Positions 1-11,399 of a stretch of DNA of 52,500 bases are shown here, in pieces. How positions within the stretch are numbered: the stretch's first letter is position 1; each line of letters begins with the position of its first letter. Under the pieces are notes generated by a model, which was given only the letters and a program-made list of their open reading frames with translations, was not told where the DNA came from and did no database searches. This DNA is from Chrysomallon squamiferum (lineage: Eukaryota > Mollusca > Gastropoda > Neomphalida > Peltospiridae): positions 8,649,423-8,701,922 of the forward strand of contig CM022666.1 in assembly GCA_012295275.1 (NCBI GenBank), in the 5' to 3' direction. The position numbers and the translations under genes were made by a program.

Positions 1-350
1 ACGCTTTAATCGGTATTATATTATTTGATATTTAAGATAGATCATCTTATACTATATTATTTTTGACAATCTTATACTATACGATATTATGTAGATCATT
101 TTTATGATGTTATATTTTAATATTATCTTATTGTACAGTTTATGTATTATATTATATTTAACTTTCATATATATATATAATGAAGTTAATATAACACACA
201 CTCTCTCTGTCTCTCTGTATCTGTCTCTCACAAACACACACAGACACATTCATATATCAAATATTTTACATACATACATACACTAATACATAACGCATAT
301 TCAACAGACATGTAAGAGTGTAACAAGGCTAAATGAATACTTTAATTACG
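1..350. other. AT-rich low-complexity DNA
   Basis: TATAT-rich sequence followed by short TC and CA runs (about 199-290). No gene, RNA or regulatory structure is supported. Confidence 0.7.
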
Positions 351-545
351 TCTCTAACTCGAGTGTTTCTCCGATTCGCAGTCAGTCGAGTGTAAAGTGA
401 CAGATGTGACGTATGAAGATTAACAGCGGATTAAAATAATCGTGGCTCGTAGGAAATGATCGTGTAAAATAATCCATGTGAAATGAAAGCGTGAAATTGT
501 GATGGAAATATTAAAAATGTTAAAGCTCATTGTGAAATGTATCTT
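351..545. other. short unique island
   Basis: Non-repetitive stretch with several CpGs between low-complexity flanks. No open frame or known RNA is seen. It may be a small conserved non-coding element, but nothing beyond composition supports this. Confidence 0.3.
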
Positions 546-1740
546 TATATTTGGAGTTGTAAAATGAAATTTTTTAAAAATTATTATTATTGTTATTTGT
601 TATTATTCTGTTGTGAATTTTGTTTCATTACCGTAACTGCTTTGTTCTTTTTCTTTTCTTCCTTTTTTTTTATTTTTCAGAAATATTAATATTTTTTCCT
701 CTTTATTCTTTATAAACGACATTGTTCTGTTGTAGTTTTGTTCTTTCAGAAGTAATAATTTTTGTTTCTTCTTTAATCTATTTAGATTTCTTTTATTGTT
801 CTCTTCCTTTTTTTTCTTTTATTGTCCAGAAATATATATTTTTTAAATTATATTTTAGGGTCTGTTTTTAAAAGACAGTATCACAATGTAATTTTCTGTG
901 ACGGTTATTTTAATGTAAGTGGATTAAATAATTTGAAGAAAGGGTAAATTATTGAATGATTTAATAAATAAATGATGAATAAAAAATACATGCACGAAAT
1001 TTTGAATTAAAAAAAAGAGTAAAAAGCATTATTATAACGTGAAGGAGTTAAAGATAAAAAAAAATAATATAAAATAATAATTGTAAATATAATAAAAGTA
1101 AGACAAAATAAGTGCATAATAATTATAATAATAATTAAAAAAACGTAAAATGTAAAATCATAAAATAATAAAGAAAAATGAAATAATTAAAAAAAAAATT
1201 AAAAAAATATATATATTGCTAAATAAGCGAAAGATTAAAAAAATGCTGATACAAAAGTAAAAAGAGTAAAAATATAAAATAACAAGAATTAATTTTTAAA
1301 ATGTGTAGAAGAAAAAATATTAATGCTAAATTTATTCTCAAAAATATATCCAGTTTAATGACACATTATTTCATTTTTTAGACAAATACACAAACACTAA
1401 TCATGTATATATGTGTGTATGAATGTTTGTATGTATGTATGTATATATGTATGTTTGTAGATATATAGTACGTATATATAGTATGTATATATATGTATAA
1501 ATGTGTATATATACACATATTTATAATAAAATATATAAAAGGTTAAATCAGTTTTTATCTTCTGATTCTTAGACATTCACACAATTACTGTTGTTGTTTG
1601 TTTATTTTTACAGGATTTTTAAAATTATTTTTATGTTACAGTACATGTCTACATCGAACAGTACTTTGTAATATACAGATTCCATGCATTATGCTGTTAT
1701 ATTTTATCGTTAATGCCAAATGTTAGTAATAAATATTTCT
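546..1740. other. AT-rich gene-free stretch
   Basis: Mostly A/T with decayed AAAAT-type and GTAT-type repeats (GTAT/TATA clearest at about 1400-1520). I see no gene. Confidence 0.7.
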
Positions 1741-1890
1741 ATTATACACCAGAACCATCTGTGACATAATGAATGACGTCATATAGGTTATATTTCACGT
1801 GATACTGACATCTAGATATTGATTAACTGTGAACTGCGTATCTATAGCAACCGGAACTGAGTAATAAAAATTATTTTTATTTAGTAGTAG
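1741..1890. promoter_or_regulatory. candidate element with CRE and M-box
   Basis: A compact unique segment holds ATGACGTCAT (1773-1782), a perfect 10-bp CREB/ATF palindrome, and TCACGTGA (1795-1802), a perfect bHLH-ZIP (MITF/TFE-type) palindrome, 14 bp apart. A weak RFX-like half site with GCAAC follows at about 1845. Sites are read directly from sequence; function is inferred. Confidence 0.35.
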
Positions 1891-1950
1891 TACAGTTAGG
1901 TAAGTTTTGTGAAATATGTATTATTATTAATTTTAATCATCCGATTATAT

Positions 1951-1952
<2 letters not shown>

Positions 1953-2030
<78 letters not shown>
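1953..2030. repeat. (AC)39 microsatellite
   Basis: Uninterrupted dinucleotide array of 78 bp. Confidence 0.98.
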
Positions 2031-2035
<5 letters not shown>

Positions 2036-2257
2036 ACATTATATTAAACATAAAATACTACTAAAAATATATTAAAATACCAGGACATCAAAATTATTTT
2101 TTTTTTTAATAAAAACTCACGACCAAAATCAAAATGAAATAATACAATGAAAATAAATAAACAAACAAATAAATAAACAGATAAATATTTATGTAAGTAA
2201 ATACTATTACTACTACTACTACTAATTAGTATTAGTATTATAATGAATAGTACAAAA

Positions 2258-2470
2258 CAAGATCAAATAGAATGAAGAAAAAATAAAACAAAAAATAAAC
2301 AAAACAAAGTATAATGAAACAGAATAAAATAAGTTAAAACAGAATAAAATAAAATAAAATAAAACAAAATGAATTAAAATAAAACGTAATTACAAAGAAT
2401 AAAATAAAATAAAATAAAATAAAATAAAATAAAACCAAACAAAACGAAATAAAATAAAATAAAATAAAAA
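2258..2470. repeat. (AAAAT)n-rich array
   Basis: Imperfect pentanucleotide repeats, purest at 2341-2375 and 2401-2440. Confidence 0.9.
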
Positions 2471-2769
2471 TTATCATGAATCATGAATTTTTCACTAAGT
2501 GTTCATTCTTTATCTCATCAGACATAATTAATCTTGCTTCTTCTTCTTCTCCAATTTTTTTCCCCCTTCTTCCAAAAAGCATCAATAACTTGAACACAAT
2601 TTTCGTTCTCTACCCTGACAGCTTAAAAAAGTCGACGCTAACAGCACGAGACAAATGACAGATTGGACAGCAGAAAGCAAAACTCGTTTGAATTTGTTTA
2701 GCATAATTAAGCGGTCCGCGGGGTCGCGTCGTTTGAGGGATGACACTGAGCGCGATTCCGTGTAGAGCG

Positions 2770-2990
2770 TCCAGATATATTCAACTGACAAATGAGTGAG
2801 GGTGATGGTGACGACGGTGGTGGGTGCGCTGATAGAGGGGGGTATGAAAATATAGTTAAGTGACAAATGAGGCAGGGCGATGGTGAAGACGGTGGTGGGT
2901 GCGCTGATAGTGGGGGCAGGGTCCAAAATATATTTAACTGATATATGGTGGGGGGGGGATTATGCTGATGGTGGTGATGGGTGATGACAG
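2770..2990. repeat. 75-78 bp minisatellite, about 2.7 copies
   Basis: Copies can be aligned from GACAAATGAG at 2787 and 2862 (period 75) and a diverged third from 2940 (period 78). Each copy has a GGTGATGGTG-like core and the first two share GGTGGGTGCGCTGATAG. Because 75 is a multiple of three, the minus strand stays open for 114 codons (2582-2926) with a 25-residue peptide repeat containing SAPTT and then a hydrophobic stretch. No family is recognised; I treat the frame as a by-product of the repeat. Confidence 0.8.
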
Positions 2991-3189
2991 CTCATGAGCG
3001 AGGTGCTTATGAGCGAGGTTTGTAACAGATAGGACACACAGCTTGGTGGGGGGAGAGGAGAGACAGAGGGGGGAGAGGAGAGATGTAAAAACGTATAAAT
3101 AACACGTGACAGAGACTTGCGTCGAGCGCCTGTGAGAGAAAAAGGATGGAAAATGACTTCAGTTTATTTGTGTGTTCTTCACTTTCTGC

Positions 3190-3278
3190 CTGGGTGGGGT
3201 CTCCGGGAGTCGCTGGGTGGGGTCTCCGAGAGTCGCTGGGGGCGGTTTTCCGAGAGTCGCTGGGTGGGGACTCAGTGG
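3190..3278. repeat. 23-bp G-rich minisatellite, 4 copies
   Basis: Units start at 3190, 3213, 3236 and 3260, each opening with CTGGG and most ending GAGTCG; the last is truncated. The minus-strand translation gives a short Pro/Ser/Asp/Arg repeat (PSDSR), with no sign of a real gene. Confidence 0.85.
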
Positions 3279-3363
3279 TCAATGAAAAAAAAAGTACACG
3301 GTTGAGATGTATGTTGGGAGTTTGAAAAAATAATTTTATATTTGTATTTTTATGTGCGTATAT

Positions 3364-3365
<2 letters not shown>

Positions 3366-3408
<43 letters not shown>

Positions 3409-3670
3409 TGTGTGTGTATATGAATGCGCGTGTGTGTGTACGTACGTAAGTACCTTTGTATGTACCTATGTATGTATGTTTCTCTGTGTATGTGTGTGTG
3501 TGTGTGTGTGTATATTTACTTATTTATTTATGTACGTTTGAATGCAAATATGTATGTATTATACATACAGATATCGTATATATGTATATACATGTGTGTG
3601 TGTCTGTCTATATGTTTGTATGTATGTCTCTGCCTGTCTTTCTTAATAACTATCTATATATCTGTCTTTG
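3366..3670. repeat. (GT)n then GTAT/TATG array
   Basis: (GT)n at 3366-3417 followed by decayed TATG/GTGT repeats. Translations are YVCV-type and not genes. An octamer ATGCAAAT lies at 3542-3549. Confidence 0.93.
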
Positions 3671-3679
3671 ACAACAAAA

Positions 3680-4090
3680 AGTTTTAAAATAATGTTTATA
3701 ACAAAGGAACTTCCAAATCAAATGGTCTTAATTTCAGTTTTATTTCCTAACCTTTCAAAAAACGTTTTACAACATATATATATATATATTTTTAATAATT
3801 ACGTACTGATGTTGCGAATCTAATATATATGACTTGTATCAGCAGTTTAATATCAGATCATTTAGGCTAAACCTTCTTACAGATTTTTCTATTCATTGTA
3901 ATTGATTTCAGCTGTCGATTGACGCTGGTGTCAATTGCATTAAGAAGACGCGTTATTATATTTACCATGAAAGGAGATTTCCTCGCACACTAAAAAATCT
4001 TTTCCTTTTATTTTATTTAATCCTAACAACGTTTATCAGTAATTAAAACTAAGTCCGATTTTCTTGGTAAATCTGATGGCGTAATACGCA
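3680..4090. other. unique segment with short hairpin
   Basis: Non-repetitive apart from a (TA)n run near 3775-3790. ATTGAC and GTCAAT (3918-3935) form a 6-bp dyad around GCTGGT. The word CGCTGGTGTCA (3923-3933) recurs at 32.8 and 33.8 kb. No gene is seen. Confidence 0.35.
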
Positions 4091-4110
4091 TTTTAATTTT
4101 ATAATTTTTG

Positions 4111-4180
4111 AAAAAAAAAAAAAACATTAATTATTTTTTGTATTTATTAAAAAAAAATGTTTTATCATTTTTTTTTTCTT

Positions 4181-4214
<34 letters not shown>
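4111..4214. repeat. poly-A and poly-T runs
   Basis: A14 at 4111-4124 and T31 at 4184-4214, with mixed A/T between. Confidence 0.9.
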
Positions 4215-4215
<1 letters not shown>

Positions 4216-4517
4216 TTGGGTAATAGATTTATTCTTTTTCATAATGGTGGAATTAATCTAGAGATATATTTTTATTATGAAATTGGAATTTAGACAATAT
4301 GTAATCGGCTTCGACGTGAATTCTTTTGAAAACTGTGTTAAGTCAAATTAGAAAATTTAATCATTATTAAATACTGGGACAATGGTTAAGAAACTGTATC
4401 TTTTAAGGTATACTTTATAATTATCAATGCACAGAAACAACTCTACGTGGGCGAAAGAGTTTTATATATAAATATAGACACACACACAAACACATACACA
4501 TATATAGAGAACAATAT

Positions 4518-4620
<103 letters not shown>

Positions 4621-4782
4621 GGTTTGGACAGAACGAAAGAAAGAATTTTTCTAAATATACGGGATGGTTAGTTAACAAGTGGGATTCTTGATTAATGTAA
4701 AAGTTGTGACAGTTTCATATTTCAGCCATTAAAAAACATTTTAACATTTTGTACATTCTTATCCTTATTTTCTGTCTTCAAG

Positions 4783-5010
4783 TTATTATTATCATCATCA
4801 TCACCATCACCATCATCGTCATCATCATCATTATTATTATTATTATTCCATTTCTTCGTTATCATTTCCTTCTTGTTTTATTCTTTCTTCTTTATTCTTA
4901 CTTTCGTCTTCGTCTTTTCTCTCTTACTCCCTCATCTTCATTTCTTCCTTCTATACCTCTTCTCCTTTATTTTTTATTTTTTCCTTCCTTCCTTCCGTCA
5001 TTCCTTCATC
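4783..5010. repeat. ATC/ATT array and pyrimidine tract
   Basis: Trinucleotide repeats at 4783-4848 run into a TTCTT/CCTT-rich tract. The open frame across it is low complexity. Confidence 0.85.
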
Positions 5011-5400
5011 TTCTTCGTCTAAGAAAAATTAATATCACATCATCTTCATCTGATCAATACGATACAAAACAACAATTTGTAAAATGTATATCTATATTTA
5101 TATACACCAAATATCTGTCGTTGTGTGATAACAATGGGGAACCCATTAAGGAAATTTCTTAAGTAATTAGTTTTTGCTAATGCATTTTTTTTTTCATATT
5201 GGATTTCTACACAAAGATCAGTCTAAGAAATATTACTTTGTGTTTTCGACTCTCGTTTGTGATTGGAAGTGTAAACATTTTACAATTTCGGCTGCTTTCA
5301 GTTTATAAATTATAGCACAAAAGTAAACATCTCGTCTTTTATGATTTAAGTTCACAGAAGTAGACAAAGACAATGTGGCGGAGAGTGCTGAACATTTTGT
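5011..5400. other. AT-rich, no gene seen
   Basis: Mixed sequence with no repeat structure, dyad or credible open frame. Confidence 0.5.
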
Positions 5401-5900
5401 AAATAAAGATAATTTGTTATTTATTTGTTTGCTTTTTTAAATTTTCATTTTCTTTTATTTATTTATTATAGCATTTTTATTTTCATTCTAATTTTTTTTT
5501 AAATTTTTCAATATTTTTAAAGAACAATAATTTATATATTTTTTTGTAAGGTTTATTCGTATTTTTTTCTTTCCTTCTTTTTTTTCTTTGTTTCGTTTTT
5601 CTTTCTTTATTTACTTATTTATTAGTTTATTTATTTATTTATTTATTTATTTATTTGATTGTTTGTTTGTTCGTTTATTTGTTTGTTTGTTTATTTATTT
5701 ATGTATTTATTTAGTTATATATTTATTAATTAACAAAGTTGTTTATTTACTTGCTAGGTAGTTTTATTTTATTTTATTTATTTATTTATTTATGTTTCTA
5801 AAACGTTTAATAATATATTTTTTTATTTTTATTTTATTTATCACAGAATTTAGTAATAGTATTATATATATATATATAAATATATATTTGTAAATAACTG
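5401..5900. repeat. TTTA/TTTG tetranucleotide-rich tract
   Basis: Decayed TTTA and TTTG repeats, purest at 5615-5715, then a short (TA)n at about 5860-5878. Confidence 0.85.
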
Positions 5901-5972
5901 TCTACATTAAACATTAAAATTACTGGTTTATTTCAATTATTTTAATTTCTAATAATTATTTTTGTCTTTCAG

Positions 5973-6080
5973 AATTTCCTGATGTCTATCACAGTACCCC
6001 AGCGAACGTCTACTTGGTGGGTGTGTCCGAGGCAGTGTGTCAGGGGAATAATAAAAAAAAAATATTAGGAAAGAAGAAAG
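5973..6080 (+). CDS. speculative internal exon, unknown product
   Basis: A good 3' splice site (pyrimidine-rich run ending TTTGTCTTTCAG at 5961-5972) precedes a higher-GC stretch. In one frame this reads PDVYHSTPANVYLVGVSEA followed by VCQG, then lysine-rich sequence to a TGA near 6108. A possible donor AAAG|GTAAAA lies at 6081. The roughly 23-residue opening has ordinary protein composition, but I recognise no family and find no partner exon. The lysine-rich end comes from an A-rich run. Chance is a serious alternative. Confidence 0.13.
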
Positions 6081-6202
6081 GTAAAAGGAAAAAACAGTCG
6101 GTGATATGACGTAAGGTTCGGTTTAGATTGGGAGTGATCGGAAATCTTCGGAAATCATGGATCAAAATCGTGAATAATATGAAGGTAACTTTTTTTTTTC
6201 AC

Positions 6203-6203
<1 letters not shown>

Positions 6204-6244
<41 letters not shown>

Positions 6245-6265
6245 TTAATTATTATTATTATTATT
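6204..6265. repeat. (ATT)n microsatellite
   Basis: Trinucleotide array with one TTTTAA interruption. Confidence 0.96.
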
Positions 6266-6667
6266 TTTGTCATTAAACAAAAATAATTTGACTTTTAAAT
6301 GAAAACAAAATGATATATGTAAAAATATATGTTAAATGAATGAATGAATGAATGAAATAAAATAAAATAAAGTAAAATAAAGTAATACAAAATAAAACCC
6401 TGTCTTCAATTTCATTGTTTCTTTTACCCCAAAATACCGAAGATATCCGAATAATTAATTAGTCTTAGACCAACACACACCAAATTATGTTACACCACAG
6501 TGAGACATATTGATTTTCCGGTGACGGGAAGACATTTATATGATGCCATAATGAAAACTGAGACGCTGAAAGGATGCACCGAAATAGTGTTAGAAAAAAA
6601 AAAAAAAAAAAAAGAAGAAAATAAAAAATTCAAAACGAACCTCCAAAATGTCGATATAGTCGCGGTA
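6266..6667. other. mixed A-rich DNA, no gene
   Basis: GAAT and AAAAT repeats (6340-6400), a short unique piece (6415-6600) and an A-run. No feature is supported. Confidence 0.5.
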
Positions 6668-6765
6668 CTACTAGTAGTAGTAGTAGTAGTAGTAGTAGTA
6701 ATAATAATAATAATAATAAAAAATTGTTGTTGTTCTTTTTCAACCAGTAGAAATAGAAGTAGTAA

Positions 6766-6806
<41 letters not shown>

Positions 6807-6808
6807 GA
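6668..6808. repeat. compound (TAG)n/(TAA)n array
   Basis: (TAG)n 6668-6699, (TAA)n 6700-6720, then imperfect TAG units to 6808. Both strands translate to homopolymeric peptides of no meaning. Confidence 0.95.
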
Positions 6809-6973
6809 TTAACAGACATATTAAGACAACAGAAATATAATAAATGACAAGAGTAGAGTATTTAAATATATTCTGTTAAATAAATTTAAGTAATTAAATA
6901 AATAATTAAATAAGAAATATTAATCACTAGCACTACTTGTATATAGTATTACTAAATACCATTATTTTATTAA

Positions 6974-6974
<1 letters not shown>

Positions 6975-7015
<41 letters not shown>

Positions 7016-7166
7016 TATTATTATTATTATTGCTACAGTCATGATTATAATAATGTGGTGATTATAACTATATTACTAAATATTAATAAAAAACAATAAA
7101 AACAACAATAACTAATAATAATGTATGAAAGAAAAAATAGCAAAAACAACAACAGTTATAATTATA

Positions 7167-7202
<36 letters not shown>

Positions 7203-7219
7203 GTCATCATCATCATCAT
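6975..7219. repeat. two (ATT)n arrays with (CAT) end
   Basis: (ATT)n at 6975-7031 and 7167-7201, the second ending in CAT units to 7219. Confidence 0.93.
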
Positions 7220-7229
7220 TAACACTGTC

Positions 7230-7515
7230 TTTATCTTAACTAAATTTTCGTTTCACGTGTTTTTATTTTCACTTAAGAAACGATAAAAATTACATGTTTG
7301 TCTTCAGCGTAATCATTTTCTCAAGCCTGTAGGCTAAACAAATAATTTGGTGTTACGAAAGATTACAATAATTAAGTCAAATTGCCGATATCACGCTTGT
7401 AATTTGCGTCAAATTGTATCGATAATCGGCAGGGCTTGTTAAAGACACGTTGTAAATTGCATTTTACGAGAGTTTTAAAACTCACAAATCTCGTAAATTT
7501 CACACACGGAATTAA
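7230..7515. promoter_or_regulatory. unique island with nested palindromes
   Basis: Contains CACGTG (7254-7259) and a 14-bp perfect palindrome GAGTTTTAAAACTC (7470-7483) inside a 9-bp inverted repeat TTTACGAGA (7463-7471) / TCTCGTAAA (7489-7497). GTCAAATTG occurs twice nearby. No gene is seen; candidate non-coding element. Confidence 0.35.
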
Positions 7516-7599
7516 GAAGAAAAAAAAAAAAGAAAAAGAAAAAATAAAAGAAAAATAATTTGTTTTTGTTGTTTAAAATAATGAAGTTTTAATTGTTGA

Positions 7600-7718
7600 T
7601 GGTGATAATGCTTCTGGTAATGGTAATGATAATTATGATAATGATTATTATTATGATGATGATAATAATAATAATAAATAAATTAATAATTAGGATAGAA
7701 TTAAACTAATAGAGAAAT

Positions 7719-7757
<39 letters not shown>

Positions 7758-7806
7758 TTAAAACAAAAAAACAAAAAAACAAAAATATATATATATATAT
7801 ATATAT
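7600..7806. repeat. GAT/AAT arrays and (AT)n
   Basis: Decayed GATAAT/GGT units, pure (AAT)n at 7721-7757 and (AT)n at about 7787-7806. Confidence 0.9.
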
Positions 7807-7980
7807 AAATTACATTAAAATGAAGGTCAAAATAATAAATTAATAAATAAATAAATGAAAAAAAGAAAAGAAAAAACATAAATAAGACAACCTAACAGCA
7901 CCAACAAAAATATTCTCATCATTTTAACCTGTCAAAATGTATTTCTAAATCTGACCAGTTCCTGAACTAGACAGCTGACA

Positions 7981-7982
<2 letters not shown>

Positions 7983-8018
<36 letters not shown>
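7983..8018. repeat. poly-T, 36 bp
   Basis: Uninterrupted T run. It could be the A-tail of a retroposed sequence on the minus strand, but no element body is recognised beside it. Confidence 0.95.
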
Positions 8019-8021
<3 letters not shown>

Positions 8022-8542
8022 CTATCAGTTTTATTTACATCTTATATAAACGTACTAAATTAACCCCCGCCTATGAATATGTCATTATTTATTTATTTAC
8101 TTATTAATATATATTTTTTTGCACCACCGAGGCAAAGCTCCTGACCCGTTCTGTACCGAAATATGAAATACTGTAGCTGGCTTCTAATAAAATATTTATG
8201 AAATTTTCCAACCCCTCACCTATTACTGCATAATAATTCACGCTTCGTGATTCAGTGAAAACACAAAAGGCTTCTGCCAATTAAATTTACAGTGTTAATC
8301 TTCTTTAGGAATTAGAAGAAGAAAAAAAGTATATTTCTGTAAGTCCACGCCGTCATCGAATGTACACGTTAGATGTCAGGATTCGAGATTTTCTTAAAAC
8401 AAATAACACAGTCTGAGATTTCTCAGTCATTAGAGTTCAAATGTAGATTTTGTATTGTATTTAATTGTGTTAAAATTATAGGTGTACACAGCTTTTCTCT
8501 CATAAACACATGTACACACATTTATACATGCATACAAAAACG
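8019..8542. other. unique gene-free segment
   Basis: Mostly non-repetitive with scattered CpGs; no credible ORF, RNA or strong motif. Confidence 0.4.
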
Positions 8543-8670
8543 TACATATATATATATATACATACATACATACATACATACACACATACATACATACATA
8601 TACATATATATATATATTGTTAATGTATATATTAACAAATGAATATGCACACAAATTAAAGTTTTTTCTC

Positions 8671-8725
<55 letters not shown>
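8543..8725. repeat. (AT)/(ACAT), then (TCTG)/(TC) arrays
   Basis: TA and CATA repeats at 8543-8618, TCTG at 8668-8695 and TC at 8696-8725. Confidence 0.95.
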
Positions 8726-8727
<2 letters not shown>

Positions 8728-9239
8728 TCTAACAATTTAAATTAATTATATATTAATTATATATAAATTTGTATTAAACCATGTCTGTCTCTCTGTCTCT
8801 CTGTGCCTGTGTATATGTGTTTTTGTGTGTAGATGTGTGTGTGGGTGTATGTGTGTTTTTAAACTTGGATGTGGTGTACAATTTCATGCATAAATTAAAT
8901 CAGTGCACATGTGTACGCACATATCATTTTATTTATAACTCGTCATCAGCTGCACACAAAACAACAATTTTAGATTATCAATCACACAGGCCTGACGATA
9001 TAAACATTGTTGTTCTTAACACGCGGAGCTAGAAGTCTTGGTTCAGCGAGCAATTTCCACACACAGTAAACAAAAACAGAGAGGTCCACTGAACAAACAA
9101 ATACACACACAAACACACAAACACACACACACACATACATATATACATACATACATACAATGCAGATTTTAAACAAACAACAGATGGTGAAAGACGAGTG
9201 GGAAATATAACAAAAGGAAGCCATTTGAAATTTTCTGCA
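8726..9239. other. mixed GT/CA repeats and unique DNA
   Basis: TG-rich 8780-8860, unique 8870-9085, then CA/CATA repeats 9086-9160. Open frames here are YVCV-type. Confidence 0.55.
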
Positions 9240-9585
9240 CATCATTTGTTTTTTTTAAAACTGTTTGCGTGTGTTAATTATAACTATTCTTATTTGAGTT
9301 TGGCATTCCTATTACTTTTATTATTTACCTGACAATAAATTGCGCGTTAAAATGTAACATTTTTATTGTTATTTTAGACTGAAATAAAAGCGTTGTCAGT
9401 TGGTATTATTTTTATGCATGTTCTAAAAGACTGTTTTGGCGATGTGATTTGAATTTTGGATTAAATGAAAACATTAAGCGTTGAATTTTTATTGTTGCTG
9501 ATTGTTTTAAATCTCGGAAAATTTTAACTAGTGCAGAAATAGTGTTACCTAGTGCTTATTGTGTGTGTGTATGTGTGTGTATTGT
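9240..9585. other. unique AT-rich segment
   Basis: Non-repetitive but AT-rich; nothing specific is supported. Confidence 0.45.
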
Positions 9586-9659
9586 TATTATTATTACTAT
9601 TATTATTATTGGAATACTAATTTATTTATTTACTTATTTATTTATTTATTTATTTATGT

Positions 9660-9690
<31 letters not shown>
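9586..9690. repeat. (ATT)n and (TTTA)n
   Basis: ATT units at 9586-9610, TTTA units at 9620-9688. Confidence 0.92.
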
Positions 9691-10530
9691 AATCTATTTA
9701 TTTGTTAGTTTAGTTTTTCATACATATATTTAGGCATCCTTTTATTATTTATATGTTTGGTTATTGCTGTACTTTTTTTTTACTTTTCGAATATCTTTAT
9801 TTTGTTTTTAAAATAAATCACCTTACAAAAAATATTTTAACGTTTCTGATATTACTGAAGACAATCTAATAGTTTTAATATAAAATAAAATAAATACATA
9901 AGTAGCAATTTTAAATTATTAACATCATACTGTTATTGAATCTAGCGAATTACATTTGATTTCATTTGTTTTCTAAATAATCTTTTATTAATTTTTATAT
10001 GTAAAAAGAAAAACCTACTTATTCATTCTTTCATTCATTCATTCATCCATCTGTCCATTGTTTAATTAATTAATTAAATGATCATGTTAATTTAATTTAT
10101 TTTGATTTATTTATTATTTACTATTTATTTCGTTTTACATTTTTTGTTTTTGCACATTTCATAATCAAATTAAAATATCTCTGAAATTTCGCTGTCGATA
10201 TATTCAAGCACTTTTAATTCTAGTGTAAAATCTAAAATAAATAAAAATAAAAAATAAATAAATAAGATATTTTTGAATTTTGAACGCCAAAAAAAATCTA
10301 AAATATCATAAACTAATGAAATAATAGTACTAATGATAACGATGATGATGATAATGATAACAATAATTATATATTTTGAAAATTATTATTTATGTTTCAT
10401 AAATACTTTTTTTTCTTTTTAAAATACCATTATTAACATACATCTGTATATTTTTCTTTCTCGTAATGTATATTAACTTCTACCAAATGATTACAATATA
10501 CTTTTTATTTTTCATTATATCTTTAAAAAT
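9691..10530. other. AT-rich gene-free stretch
   Basis: Low-complexity A/T with short AAAT and ATTC repeats. Nothing is seen. Confidence 0.6.
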
Positions 10531-11345
10531 GGTTTCCATGGAAATAAAATCACGCTGTCCTTGAAAGTAGCAATTTTTGAAAAATCCGTCTGCAATTACT
10601 TCACAGCGGTTAACGTCAAACTAAGATCCTCAGTTCTTGTACGTGAAGAAAACTGTCACGTGACACTAAACAAATTTCTTTAAAAAAATAAAATAAAATA
10701 AAAATAGTTTAAGGTTACTACAGGATAATAAGTTAGCGGCTTCAAAATCCAGCCTCAGATCTTGGGCTGAACAGCTGTCGATACCAAATGATACATTAAA
10801 ATAAAAAAATAACGTAATTCGCCAGATACCACAGCACAACCCGACATCACGCTTTCCCGCAGATCTCGTGTCCACTTCCCTCGCTGTCAGTTTCACTGGA
10901 AATCCCCGCGTGACTGGACTATCGCGCTCGCGGATTTGTATCTCCTCGGCTGCCAGGAAAGACGCGATCTGGCGGCTCGGCTGTCCGTGTTTCCACGACG
11001 CCCCTAATATCGCTAATTGCGGCCTATTGTTTTCATTATCGCAACAAGATGGTTAAGCGCCGCATTTCGGCCGACCTAATCGTATAACAGCACGTTCCTA
11101 CGTCACCGCTGTCCGCCCCAAGGCTTCGGAGAAAATTACATTTTGTACAAGTTTCGTCAATTTCGCTTTCGGCAGATGCTTCGGCTTTCCTGCGAAGGGA
11201 CACCGCTGAAATAAAATGTCGCTGTAACGCCGAAACTTTTGTTTTCGTTACTCAAAGACAGGACTTGGAAAAACACTTTCCCAAGCAATTAAAATACTAC
11301 CGTATTAATGTTGCTAGAAGCCCCGAAAGCTTTTCGGAGAAGAGG
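10531..11345. promoter_or_regulatory. large CpG-containing island
   Basis: One of the largest non-repetitive islands (about 0.8 kb). Directly visible: palindrome TTTCCATGGAAA (10533-10544); GTCACGTGAC (10655-10664), a perfect 10-bp M-box/CLEAR-type palindrome; GGAAATCCCC (10898-10907), a Rel/NF-kB-type site; hairpin CCGAAA-GCT-TTTCGG (11323-11337). The open frames lack useful ATG starts and known domains. Candidate enhancer or conserved non-coding element. Confidence 0.4.
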
Positions 11346-11399
11346 GAAAAGTGGAAGAATCTTTTTTTTTTTTTTGGAGTGGGGGGGATAAATGAATTG

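Noticed and set aside
3190-3278. Direct repeats as a CRISPR array
   Set aside because: Units are contiguous with no spacers; it is a minisatellite.
7983-8018. Poly-T as tail of a retroposed gene or SINE
   Set aside because: No tRNA-like A/B boxes, gene body or target duplication found next to it.
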